NCBI RefSeq assembly: GCF_000014685.1
Contig: NC_008321.1
Coordinates: 806,001 to 870,000, forward strand
DNA from: Shewanella sp. MR-4
Lineage (GTDB): Bacteria; Pseudomonadota; Gammaproteobacteria; Enterobacterales; Shewanellaceae
DNA length: 64,000 nucleotides
Direction of reading: 5' to 3'
Translations under genes and position numbers: made by a program
Notes under the pieces: model-generated
The model's input: the letters and a program-made list of their open reading frames with translations, nothing else
Database searches by the model: none
Told to the model about the DNA's origin: nothing
Shown: positions 1 through 8,647 of the stretch, piece after piece
How positions within the stretch are numbered: the stretch's first letter is position 1
How the letters are laid out: every line of letters starts with the position of its first letter

Positions 1-2541
1 CGTACCGGCAAGATGACGTGGGAAAATGTGATTAAGCAATTTTTCACTCATTTTGAAGAGATCAATGGCGACAAAATGTCGGCCAACTTGCTTAACTTCC
101 CTGGTTTCCGTCTCTCAATCGAAGATGCGTTAGACAAAGGCATTCGTCCTTGCGGTCTGATCACAGGTATTGCTGACTTTAAAGAAAAAGGTCAAAAAGT
201 CCGTGTGGGTGTGGCTGTGTCTAACACTGCATTCCAAGCGGGGGCCTTCGATATGGCGAGTGCTGAGAAATTCTCTGCGCTGCTGATCGAGTGTGCTAAG
301 CGTAAGCTACCTGTTGTTTGCTTTATCAGCTCAGGCGGTATGCAGACTAAAGAAGGTGCTGCGGCACTGTTCTCTATGGCTGTTGTGAACGACCGTATCA
401 CTCGTTTCATCCGTGATAACGAATTGCCAGTACTGATGTTCGGTTTTGGTGACTGTACTGGTGGTGCGCAGGCGAGTTTCGTGACTCACCCATTAGTGCA
501 AACCTATTACCTGTCTGGTACTAACATGCCATTCGCGGGTCAAATGGTGGTGCCAGCTTACTTGCCTTCGACTTCGACACTGTCTAACTACTTGTCGAAA
601 GTACCAGGTGCAATGGCGGGCTTAGTCCACAACCCATTCAGCGAAACCTTAGATAACCAATTGGCGAGCATCGATCCTCTGATGCCAATGCCAACGGCGA
701 AGATCAGTGACGTGATCATCAACGCCCTATCAACACTGGTTGTTGAAGCGCCTGTTGAAGAAGAAGTGATTGTTCAAAACGATCCACGTAAGTTAATGAA
801 ACCAATTAACAAAGTATTGGTTCATGCCCGTGGTTGTACCGCTGTTAAGTTGATCCGTAAGGCTCACGATAACGATATCAACGTGGTATTAGTGGCGTCA
901 GATCCTGACATGACCGCCGTACCTGCGGATATGCTGAAAGACTCAGACAAGTTAGTCTGCTTAGGTGGTAACACCTCTGACGAAAGTTACCTGAACGCTT
1001 ACTCAGTGCTCAAAGTGGCCGAATACGAGCAAGTTGATGCACTGCACCCAGGTATCGGCTTCCTGTCTGAAAGCCCACAATTTGCGGCATTGTGTGTGAA
1101 CAATGGGGTTAACTTCGTTGGTCCTAGCGTGCATTCAATGACGACTATGGGTAACAAGTCGAACGCGATTAAGACATCACAAAGCCAAAACGTGCCAGTA
1201 GTACCAGGTTCACACGGTATTCTGACGAACGCTGAGCAAGCAGTGAACGTGGCCAATGAAATTGGTTACCCTGTGCTGCTCAAAGCGGTACAAGGCGGTG
1301 GCGGTAAAGGTATCCAGGTCGTTAAACGCCCTGAGGATATGATTGGTTTATTCCAAAAGACCTCTACCGAAGCGGCTGCGGCCTTTGGTAACGGCGACTT
1401 GTACTTAGAGAAATATGTAACGTCACTGCGTCATATCGAAGTGCAGTTACTGCGTGACAAGTTTGGTAACGCTAAGGTTCTGGGTTTACGTGACTGTTCT
1501 GTACAACGTAACAACCAGAAAGTGGTCGAAGAGTCTGGTTCAACCATGCTGCCAGAAGAACTGAAGAAACAAGTGCTGGCTTACACCCGTGCTTTAGGTG
1601 ATGCGACCGATTATATGGGCGCAGGTACAGTTGAGTTCATCTATAACTTAGATGCGAACGAAGTGTACTTCATGGAAATGAACACCCGTCTGCAGGTAGA
1701 GCATCCAGTTACTGAAGCGACTTCAGGTATCGATATCGTGAGCGCGCAGTTTGATATCGCTGCGGGTCGTTCAATCGAGAACCTAGAGCCGAAAGAAATT
1801 GGTTATGCGATGGAAGTGCGTGTGACTGCAGAAAAAGCAGCACTGGACAGCCATGGTGTACTCCAACTTATCCCAAATCCTGGCAAGATCACCGAATGTG
1901 TATTCCCTGATCATCCAGATGTGGAAATCATCTCGATTGCCGCCGCGGGTAAAGAAGTATCACCATACTACGACAGCTTAATCGCTCAGGTGATTATGCG
2001 CGGTGAAAACCGTGAAGACGTTATCGCGAAACTGCACGCTTACTTAGACAGCGTAGTGCTTAAAGGTATCGCGACTAACATTCCATTGCTGAAACTGATC
2101 CTAAGTGATGGCACCTTCAAAGAAGGCGTATACGACACTAACTACCTGCCACGTTTCATGGCTGAGCTAGATATTCCAGCGCTGATCGCTGAAATGGAAG
2201 CCGCTGCTGAAACCGTGGGTGTAGACACTGAGTCACTGCGTGTCGGTGAAAGTAACGAACTGAAAGTATTAGCCCAAGGCGCAGGTATCTTCTATACCTC
2301 TCCAGCCCCTGGCGAACCTGACTTCGTGAAAGAAGGCGATATTGTTACTGCAGATCAAACGCTTGCGTTAACTGAAGCGATGAAGATGTTCTCTCAGGTC
2401 AACTTAGCCGGCTTCAACCGTCAAGGTGCAGTGCTGTACCCTGAAGATAAGAAGTACCGCATCGAGCGTATTCTGAACAGCAATGGTCAGCAAGTATCGC
2501 AAGGTGACTTACTCTTCGTGGTATCGCCAGTAGAAGATTAA
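1..2541 (+). CDS. Multidomain biotin-dependent (acetyl-CoA type) carboxylase, 3' part
   Basis: The reading frame is open from the first base, so the true start lies before the window; 846 codons are visible. Domain order in the visible part is a carboxyltransferase segment (about residues 1-245, AccD/AccA-like, with a GFGDCTGGAQASF-type crotonase-fold stretch), a biotin carboxylase with ATP-grasp fold (about 265-720; motifs QGGGGKGIQVV, EMNTRLQVEHPVTE) and a C-terminal biotinyl domain with the biotin site EAMKM (about residue 790). Such an enzyme would carboxylate an acyl-CoA, presumably acetyl-CoA, in one polypeptide. Most bacteria also encode separate accA/B/C/D genes, so this is probably a supplementary or specialised carboxylase; substrate is inferred. 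A strong terminator follows, so it ends its transcription unit. Confidence 0.9.
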   Translation, partial: RTGKMTWENVIKQFFTHFEEINGDKMSANLLNFPGFRLSIEDALDKGIRPCGLITGIADFKEKGQKVRVGVAVSNTAFQAGAFDMASAEKFSALLIECAKRKLPVVCFISSGGMQTKEGAAALFSMAVVNDRITRFIRDNELPVLMFGFGDCTGGAQASFVTHPLVQTYYLSGTNMPFAGQMVVPAYLPSTSTLSNYLSKVPGAMAGLVHNPFSETLDNQLASIDPLMPMPTAKISDVIINALSTLVVEAPVEEEVIVQNDPRKLMKPINKVLVHARGCTAVKLIRKAHDNDINVVLVASDPDMTAVPADMLKDSDKLVCLGGNTSDESYLNAYSVLKVAEYEQVDALHPGIGFLSESPQFAALCVNNGVNFVGPSVHSMTTMGNKSNAIKTSQSQNVPVVPGSHGILTNAEQAVNVANEIGYPVLLKAVQGGGGKGIQVVKRPEDMIGLFQKTSTEAAAAFGNGDLYLEKYVTSLRHIEVQLLRDKFGNAKVLGLRDCSVQRNNQKVVEESGSTMLPEELKKQVLAYTRALGDATDYMGAGTVEFIYNLDANEVYFMEMNTRLQVEHPVTEATSGIDIVSAQFDIAAGRSIENLEPKEIGYAMEVRVTAEKAALDSHGVLQLIPNPGKITECVFPDHPDVEIISIAAAGKEVSPYYDSLIAQVIMRGENREDVIAKLHAYLDSVVLKGIATNIPLLKLILSDGTFKEGVYDTNYLPRFMAELDIPALIAEMEAAAETVGVDTESLRVGESNELKVLAQGAGIFYTSPAPGEPDFVKEGDIVTADQTLALTEAMKMFSQVNLAGFNRQGAVLYPEDKKYRIERILNSNGQQVSQGDLLFVVSPVED

Positions 2542-2567
2542 TCGCGCTTAAGCGATGAGTGCATCGA

Positions 2568-2597
2568 AATACCCGCCAGTTGGCGGGTATTTTTTTA
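2568..2597 (+). terminator. Intrinsic terminator of the carboxylase gene
   Basis: An 11-bp perfect stem (AATACCCGCCA with its complement, 2-base loop) is followed by a run of T. It lies 27 bases after the carboxylase stop codon. Confidence 0.9.
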
Positions 2598-2717
2598 TCC
2601 GATTAAATAGCATATGGACAAACCCTGTAAGCCTATTTCCATAAACAATCTAGGGTTTATTGGTATTATCTTAGTATCGCGTATACACTTTTTTTACCTT
2701 GTAAGACTAACTGATGA

Positions 2718-4184
2718 GTGTATTCGAGAAGCGACATGGGTTGCAGATTCTGGGTTTTATTCTTCTGTTTATGCTCACCTTTATGTGTCAATGCCGAGCG
2801 CTTGGCCTCATACCTCAATGCTGCAGACGATCTCAGCAGTGCCACCCAATTAATTCGTTATTGCGTCGATCCCGATTGGTTACCCTATGAAGCGATTCGT
2901 GATGGTCAACATGTTGGGATTTCGTCGGATTATATTCGTTACATCGAATCCCATTCATCGTTAAAGTTTAGTCTGGTACCTACCACCTCTTGGACACAAA
3001 CCTTAGATTTTCTGCAAACGGGACGCTGCAATTTAACTCCGCTACTCAATAAGACTGTGACTCGGGAGCAGTTTTTGCATTTTAGCCATGTGTATTTTCG
3101 TTCCCCCAATGTATTGGTCTCTCTCAAGGACCAGCCCTTTTTGCAAGGGTTTGAAAACATCGGTCCGCGCACCTTGGCGGTGCCTGATGGCTATCGTCTC
3201 GCCGAATATATTCAGCATTACTATCCCAAGGTTCGCACTATTACAGTGGCGAGCGAGCCTGCGGGGCTTGAGGCTGTGCTTGAGAAAAAAGTCGATCTCT
3301 TTGTGGGGTCGATGTTTTCCGTCAATGCCTATATTCAGCAGACGGGATTCAATCACCTAAAAATTGCCGGTTGGGGTGGCCCGGAGGATGAACTGCGGGT
3401 GGGGGTGAGCGCTGGACATGAGGCGCTGCTGCCATTAATCAATCAAGTGCTAGACAATGTAGATGAGCTGGAGCGGATCAGGATTTACCAGAAATGGAAC
3501 AACATCACTATCATCGATGAAACCAACTACTTACTTATCTATCAAGTGATTGCGGCGACACTGTTAGTCGTGTGCCTACTGGTAACGCGCACTTATATGA
3601 TCAGTCGTTACAATCGCCGACTAACCGATAAAAACCAGCAGCTTGAAGAATTGCGTTTGCAGTTAGAGCAAAGCAATACCGAGCTTGAGTTTTTATCTAC
3701 CCATGATCCGCTCACGAAACTCTACAATCGGCATTACTTTAATCGACAATTTGTCCATGAACACCGCGCCGCCGCTTCCACGCAAGGGGCCATTTGCTTG
3801 GTGATGTTAGATATCGATTTCTTTAAAGAGATCAATGACACCTTAGGCCATTCCGTTGGGGATACTATTTTGATGGAGTTGTCCTCTGTGTTGCAGCATT
3901 GTGTGCGTGAAAGCGATGTGGTTGCGCGTTGGGGCGGGGAAGAGTTTGTGATCCTCTGCCATAACACCTCGCTCGAGGCCGTTAAGTCTCTGTGTCAGCG
4001 GATTGCAACAGCCATCAAAGATAACCATTTCAGTGGTGATGTGCGCCTGACTTGTAGTTTTGGGATTGCCAAACTCGCTGCAAATGAGCCGATGCAATCT
4101 TGCTTCGAACGGGCAGATAAGGCGCTATATCAGGCAAAAGCACAGGGGCGGGATCAGATTTGTGTCGGTGAAACTCACCTTTAA
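2718..4184 (+). CDS. Periplasmic solute-binding domain / GGDEF diguanylate cyclase
   Basis: A 488-residue sensor. An N-terminal hydrophobic signal (FWVLFFCLCSPLCVNA) leads into a type-3 extracellular solute-binding (SBP_bac_3) domain at about residues 40-270. A single membrane helix follows (about 275-295, LLIYQVIAATLLVVCLL), then a short coiled coil and a GGDEF domain (about 335-485). The signature reads RWGGEEF, which conserves the catalytic GGEEF core, so it should make cyclic di-GMP in response to a periplasmic ligand. The ligand is unknown. The GTG at 2718 is one possible start; the ATG at 2736 gives a more compact signal peptide. No strong Shine-Dalgarno decides between them. It stands alone between a terminator and the fusA promoter region. 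Confidence 0.85.
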   Translation: MYSRSDMGCRFWVLFFCLCSPLCVNAERLASYLNAADDLSSATQLIRYCVDPDWLPYEAIRDGQHVGISSDYIRYIESHSSLKFSLVPTTSWTQTLDFLQTGRCNLTPLLNKTVTREQFLHFSHVYFRSPNVLVSLKDQPFLQGFENIGPRTLAVPDGYRLAEYIQHYYPKVRTITVASEPAGLEAVLEKKVDLFVGSMFSVNAYIQQTGFNHLKIAGWGGPEDELRVGVSAGHEALLPLINQVLDNVDELERIRIYQKWNNITIIDETNYLLIYQVIAATLLVVCLLVTRTYMISRYNRRLTDKNQQLEELRLQLEQSNTELEFLSTHDPLTKLYNRHYFNRQFVHEHRAAASTQGAICLVMLDIDFFKEINDTLGHSVGDTILMELSSVLQHCVRESDVVARWGGEEFVILCHNTSLEAVKSLCQRIATAIKDNHFSGDVRLTCSFGIAKLAANEPMQSCFERADKALYQAKAQGRDQICVGETHL

Positions 4185-4633
4185 AGTGGTAAATACATTG
4201 GATGAAATGAGCGTATTCCTAAGCTCGCAGCGGATTTTATTCAGAAATCCTGTATTTATCCTAGAAAACCTTCCCAGTTGCGCATTTTTTTACAGAGTTG
4301 GGCGGTTTGTTGGCTGGCTCAAGATGGTCTTATCGCTATTTGTTAACAGCTAAAGCGTGGAAAAGTATCGCTACAGACAAAAATCTGCTTATTTTTAGGG
4401 TTTTTACTAATTGATTGAATATTGAGCTAAATTATTTTATTTAGTTGTTTTCAAATATTTTTCTGATTTTTTTTTAATTTTTTCCGCGACTTTATCGTGA
4501 AAAATTGCAAGAGCCATTTGCGCATAGCGGGGTTCCAATTTACAATATGCGCCTAAAATAATCTGATGTGCGGTGTGTCGGTGGTTTGTCGCATACTCCG
4601 TCTACTTCTTAAACTAATCATTAAAGTTGAATC
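4185..4633. other. AT-rich leader region before the second EF-G gene
   Basis: 449 bases without a convincing gene. No obvious terminator follows the GGDEF gene. The stretch 4370-4500 is very AT-rich with T runs. The last 120 bases hold a plausible sigma-70 promoter, listed separately. Confidence 0.5.
4519..4547 (+). promoter_or_regulatory. Candidate sigma-70 promoter for fusA-2
   Basis: TTGCGC (4519-4524) and TACAAT (4542-4547) are separated by 17 bases, about 87 bases upstream of the EF-G start. The -10 box matches five of six consensus positions, the -35 box only three. This is inference from sequence alone. Confidence 0.4.
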
Positions 4634-6727
4634 ATGACCGAATTATCCAAATACAGAAACATTGGTATCTTCGCTCACGTTGACGCGGGTAAAACCACGA
4701 CCACCGAGCGCATTCTTAAGCTAACTGGTAGAATTCACAAAGCTGGTGAAACCCACGATGGTGAATCTACAACAGACTTCATGGTTCAGGAAGCTGAGCG
4801 CGGTATTACTATCCAATCAGCAGCAGTAAGCTGTTTCTGGAAAGACCACCGTTTCAACGTTATCGACACCCCTGGGCACGTTGACTTCACCGTTGAAGTT
4901 TACCGTTCTCTGAAAGTGCTTGACGGCGGTATCGCTGTATTCTGTGGTTCTGGTGGTGTTGAACCTCAATCAGAAACTAACTGGCGCTATGCTAACGAAT
5001 CTGAAGTTGCTCGTATCATCTTCGTAAACAAGTTAGACCGTATGGGTGCTGACTTCTTACGTGTTGTTAAGCAAACTAAAGACGTTTTAGCTGCTACACC
5101 ATTGGTTATGGTTCTGCCTATCGGTATTGAAGACGAGTTCAAAGGTGTTGTTGACCTGTTAACTCGCCAAGCTTACGTGTGGGATGAAACTGGTTTACCA
5201 GAAAACTACTCTATCCAAGAGATCCCTGCTGACATGGTTGACTTAGTTGAAGAATACCGTGAACAGCTGATCGAAACTGCTGTTGAGCAAGATGACGATC
5301 TGATGGAAGCTTACATGGAAGGCGAAGAGCCATCTATTGAAGACCTGAAGCGTTGTATCCGTAAGGGTACTCGTACTATGGCATTCTTCCCAACATTCTG
5401 TGGTTCTGCGTTCAAGAACAAAGGTATGCAACTGGTTCTAGACGCTGTTGTTGACTACCTGCCAGCACCAAACGAAGTTGATCCACAACCTTTAACTGAC
5501 GAAGAAGGCAACGAAACTGGCGAATACGCAATCGTTTCTGCTGACGAGTCATTAAAAGCATTAGCATTCAAGATCATGGACGACCGTTTCGGCGCCCTGA
5601 CCTTCGTACGTATTTACTCTGGTCGCCTGAAGAAGGGTGATACCATTCTTAACAGTGCAACTGGTAAGACTGAGCGTATCGGCCGTATGTGCGAAATGCT
5701 TGCAAACGATCGTATCGAAATTGAATCAGCTGAAGCTGGTGACATTATCGCTATCGTGGGTATGAAGAACGTACAAACTGGTCACACTCTGTGTGATGTT
5801 AAGTATCCATGTACTCTGGAAGCCATGGTGTTCCCAGAGCCAGTTATCTCTATCGCAGTAGCGCCAAAAGATAAAGGCGGCAGCGAGAAGATGGCTATCG
5901 CTATCGGTAAGATGATCGCAGAAGATCCATCATTCCGCGTAGAAACTGACGAAGATTCAGGTGAAACCATCCTTAAAGGTATGGGTGAACTGCACTTAGA
6001 CATTAAAGTGGACATCCTGAAGCGTACTTACGGTGTTGAGCTGATCGTGGGTGAACCACAAGTAGCATACCGTGAAACCATTACTCAAATGGTTGAAGAC
6101 CAATACACCCACAAGAAACAATCTGGTGGTTCTGGTCAATTCGGTAAGATCGAATACATCATCCGCCCAGGTGAGCCAAACTCTGGCTTCGTGTTCAAGT
6201 CTTCAGTTGTTGGTGGTAACGTTCCTAAGGAATACTGGCCAGCAGTTGAGAAAGGCTTCGCGAGCATGATGAACACTGGTACTATCGCTGGCTTCCCAGT
6301 GTTAGACGTTGAGTTCGAACTGACTGACGGTGCTTACCACGCAGTTGACTCTTCAGCAATCGCGTTCGAAATCGCTGCTAAAGCGGCATTCCGTCAGTCT
6401 ATTGCTAAAGCTAAACCACAACTGCTTGAGCCAATCATGAAAGTTGACGTGTTCAGCCCAGATGACAACGTTGGTGACGTAATCGGTGACTTAAACCGTC
6501 GTCGCGGTATGATCAAAGACCAAGTTGCTGGTGTAACTGGTGTTCGCGTTAAGGCTGACGTTCCGTTATCAGAAATGTTCGGTTACATCGGTACTCTGCG
6601 TACAATGACTTCAGGCCGTGGTCAGTTCTCTATGGAGTTCTCACACTACAGCCCATGTCCAAACAGCGTTGCGGACAAAGTTGTTGAACAAGTTAAAGAG
6701 CGTAAAGCTGCAGAAGCTAAGAAGTAA
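4634..6727 (+). CDS. fusA: Elongation factor G, second-copy type (EF-G2)
   Basis: A 697-residue translational GTPase that drives ribosomal translocation. Visible GTPase motifs are G1 AHVDAGKTTTTER, G2 RGITI, G3 DTPGHVD and G4 NKLD, followed by the usual EF-G domains II-V up to FSHYSPCPNSVADKVVEQ. Length fits the family. It is monocistronic and is not beside rpsL/rpsG/tuf, so it is probably the additional EF-G copy that Shewanella and some relatives carry besides the str-operon fusA. Whether it elongates, recycles ribosomes or serves under stress cannot be told from sequence. Its codon use looks strongly biased, as in well-expressed genes. The Shine-Dalgarno is weak (AAAGTTGAATC before ATG). 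Confidence 0.92.
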   Translation: MTELSKYRNIGIFAHVDAGKTTTTERILKLTGRIHKAGETHDGESTTDFMVQEAERGITIQSAAVSCFWKDHRFNVIDTPGHVDFTVEVYRSLKVLDGGIAVFCGSGGVEPQSETNWRYANESEVARIIFVNKLDRMGADFLRVVKQTKDVLAATPLVMVLPIGIEDEFKGVVDLLTRQAYVWDETGLPENYSIQEIPADMVDLVEEYREQLIETAVEQDDDLMEAYMEGEEPSIEDLKRCIRKGTRTMAFFPTFCGSAFKNKGMQLVLDAVVDYLPAPNEVDPQPLTDEEGNETGEYAIVSADESLKALAFKIMDDRFGALTFVRIYSGRLKKGDTILNSATGKTERIGRMCEMLANDRIEIESAEAGDIIAIVGMKNVQTGHTLCDVKYPCTLEAMVFPEPVISIAVAPKDKGGSEKMAIAIGKMIAEDPSFRVETDEDSGETILKGMGELHLDIKVDILKRTYGVELIVGEPQVAYRETITQMVEDQYTHKKQSGGSGQFGKIEYIIRPGEPNSGFVFKSSVVGGNVPKEYWPAVEKGFASMMNTGTIAGFPVLDVEFELTDGAYHAVDSSAIAFEIAAKAAFRQSIAKAKPQLLEPIMKVDVFSPDDNVGDVIGDLNRRRGMIKDQVAGVTGVRVKADVPLSEMFGYIGTLRTMTSGRGQFSMEFSHYSPCPNSVADKVVEQVKERKAAEAKK

Positions 6728-6747
6728 TTCTTAACTTTACCAAATAG

Positions 6748-6784
6748 AAACCGCTGCTAAGCCTAGGCTAGCAGCGGTTTTTTT
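6748..6784 (+). terminator. Intrinsic terminator of the EF-G gene
   Basis: A 12-bp stem (AAACCGCTGCTA with its complement) encloses a 9-base loop and is followed by a T run, 20 bases after the fusA stop. Confidence 0.9.
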
Positions 6785-6855
6785 ATGAGTGAAATTTAAG
6801 GATAAACACAATTTGAGAAGGAGAGCCTAAGGCGAACCATACACTTGAAGTGGCA

Positions 6856-7743
6856 TTAGCTCAGCGTTTTCTGTTTGCTTAACTCCAGTAATGCATTAGC
6901 CGCTGGGGTTAAGGGCAGATTTTGCCGCCAAATCAATGCTAGATCCCAGGTTCTCGCCGGTTGCATGGGCCTAAATACCAATTTGCTGGTGCTGAGTTTT
7001 TGGCAGATGGGTTCTGGTAAAATGGCCAGTCCCATATCGGCCTCGACCATGGCGGCGAGGAAGTCCCATTGACCGCTTCGAAACGCGATATTCAATTGCA
7101 CTCCCGCCTTACGACTTAGCCGATTGATTAACTTAGCGAGGGAGAAATCCTCGTTATAGAGAATAAAGGGATAAGGCTCAAAATCCTGCCAGCTGAGGTG
7201 GGGTTTAGCTGCCAGCGGATGCCCATCGGGCAAACAAGCTAGCAGGGGATACTTGGTTAGCGGTTGGTTGACCAGCTCAGTCTCATGGGTGGTTGGCAGT
7301 GCGGTAAAGGCGATGTCTAAACTGTTATTCAGCAGCGCTTGCTCACAACCAAAGCCACCGTATTCATACATTTGCAGCTCAACGCCGGGATAGCGTTTCC
7401 GGTAACTGGTCAGTAGTCCGATAATTAGACTGCTCATCATAGGGCAGACGCCTAATCGTAACCGTCCCGTCTTAAGTCCGCTTAAGTTGCTCATGTCCTC
7501 TTGCAATCTATGCCATTGCCCGAGTATTTCCCGCGCGCTGTGCTCAAACAGTTGCCCTGCTTGGGTCAGCTCGACTTTCTGATTGTTACGGATAAGCAAT
7601 GTCTCTCCTAAACTCTCTTCGAGCCTCTGGATAATCTTGCTCAGCGTGGGCTGGGTGATAAAGCATTTTTCCGCGGCACGGGTGAAGTTTTCCGTTTCGA
7701 CTAAGGTCAGAAAACATTGCAAGGTCTTGATTGGAATGTTCAT
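6856..7743 (-). CDS. LysR-family transcriptional regulator
   Basis: A 295-residue regulator. The N-terminal winged helix-turn-helix (about residues 1-60; FTRAAEKCFITQPTLSKIIQ) is the canonical LysR DNA-binding motif. The rest (about 90-290) is a periplasmic-binding-protein-like effector domain. It is convergent with fusA-2 and divergent from the small ORF at 7838, so its likely targets are its own promoter and the short intergenic region 7744-7837. The effector is not predictable from sequence. Confidence 0.9.
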   Translation of the reverse strand: MNIPIKTLQCFLTLVETENFTRAAEKCFITQPTLSKIIQRLEESLGETLLIRNNQKVELTQAGQLFEHSAREILGQWHRLQEDMSNLSGLKTGRLRLGVCPMMSSLIIGLLTSYRKRYPGVELQMYEYGGFGCEQALLNNSLDIAFTALPTTHETELVNQPLTKYPLLACLPDGHPLAAKPHLSWQDFEPYPFILYNEDFSLAKLINRLSRKAGVQLNIAFRSGQWDFLAAMVEADMGLAILPEPICQKLSTSKLVFRPMQPARTWDLALIWRQNLPLTPAANALLELSKQKTLS

Positions 7744-7837
7744 GCTTAAATGGAATCCATTGTATGGCGTTAATTCATTTTACTGATGATGGCCTAAGTA
7801 TTACTTTGAGCTTGTTAACAGAACAGGGGAATAATCA

Positions 7838-7990
7838 ATGAAATCCACATCGAGTTTATGGGTAGGTGCTTTGTGGCAGGCGGCTATGCCTGAAGCAAAG
7901 AATGTGCAAACTGCTAAAGCGGCGCAAACTAGATTAACGGCTCCAGCGGGTGATTTGCATAAAGCAAAACAACAAGTAAACCCAGCCTAG
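7838..7990 (+). CDS. Small 50-residue protein of unknown function
   Basis: A short ORF too small for routine gene calling. It starts at ATG 7838 behind a purine-rich Shine-Dalgarno (AGGGGA, about seven bases upstream) and encodes a polar, alanine- and lysine-rich peptide starting MKSTSSLWVGALWQAAMPEA. No transmembrane helix or known domain is visible. The last codons and the TAG stop lie inside a perfect terminator palindrome. It is divergent from the LysR gene, 94 bases away, so it may be regulated by it. The good ribosome-binding site and dedicated terminator support a real gene, but it could be a small RNA instead. Confidence 0.5.
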   Translation: MKSTSSLWVGALWQAAMPEAKNVQTAKAAQTRLTAPAGDLHKAKQQVNPA

Positions 7991-8003
7991 GCTGGGTTTT
8001 TAC
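7978..8003 (+). terminator. Terminator overlapping the small-ORF stop codon
   Basis: The 22-base sequence 7978-7999 is a perfect palindrome (stem AAACCCAGC, centre CTAG) followed by TTTAC. The TAG stop of the 50-residue ORF forms part of the hairpin centre. Confidence 0.8.
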
Positions 8004-8163
8004 TTTTTGGTACTTGAGTATTTTAGTTCTCTTCCCATCCCTTATCTTTCCCTGCCTAATATCTCTCCGCACTGCTTTCTACATTCTGTGCTAACGCTGA
8101 TTTTTTTTACTGCACTCTTACCCTATTAATGGCAAAACCCTCTAAGACTTTTAAATTGCGGAG

Positions 8164-8195
8164 AGTAAAAAGCCACTGGGTTGGCAGTGGCTTTT
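8164..8195 (-). terminator. Terminator of the nap operon
   Basis: An 11-bp perfect stem (AAAAGCCACTG and complement, 6-base loop), read on the minus strand, is followed by TTTTTAC. It lies just beyond the napB stop codon. Confidence 0.85.
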
Positions 8196-8215
8196 GGGGG
8201 CAGGGAAGTGCTGTG

Positions 8216-8647
8216 TTATTGGTTTGAGAACTTATTCTCGACTAGAGGCGCCTTGTTTTCTGCCTGTGCAACGTGGCACTGAGTACAGAAATAGTTATGG
8301 CCATTGAGCGTGCCTTTATCGTCGATTACGTGGGACTTCGCCACTGGCGTGGCCTTCATCCGTGGGGCTTTATCCCAGCTGTGACAAGTTAAACAGCCAT
8401 TCTTATCCAAGGTGATTTTGTAATCATCCTTATGGGGAATGAGTGGCGGTTGGTCGGTAAAGCTGCGCTCTAACGCCTTGCCACGGCTTGGGTAGACGGG
8501 CATAGCATCGGCTGGGCGAATATCCGTTACCGTGCTATCGCCAGCAAGGGATTTAATGTTTACGGGTGTGGTTTGTGTGTCTGCTTGTTGGCCTGAGCAG
8601 CCGCCGATGGCTAATACAATCGCAGCTAAGGTGAGTATTTTTTTCAT
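8216..8647 (-). CDS. napB: Periplasmic nitrate reductase diheme cytochrome c subunit NapB
   Basis: A 143-residue diheme electron-transfer subunit that passes electrons to NapA in the periplasm. Two c-type heme sites are visible: CLTCH (about residue 89) and CTQCH (about residue 121), with further His residues usual for bis-His ligation. The N-terminus has a signal peptide ending VLAIGGCSG, which resembles a lipoprotein signal; NapB is normally soluble, so membrane tethering is possible but unproven. It is the last gene of the operon and its ATG overlaps the napH stop as ATGA, indicating translational coupling. Confidence 0.95.
   Translation of the reverse strand: MKKILTLAAIVLAIGGCSGQQADTQTTPVNIKSLAGDSTVTDIRPADAMPVYPSRGKALERSFTDQPPLIPHKDDYKITLDKNGCLTCHSWDKAPRMKATPVAKSHVIDDKGTLNGHNYFCTQCHVAQAENKAPLVENKFSNQ

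Noticed and set aside
2614..2853. 79-codon ORF upstream of the GGDEF gene
   Set aside because: It overlaps the signal-peptide coding region of the real gene in another frame and has no ribosome-binding site.
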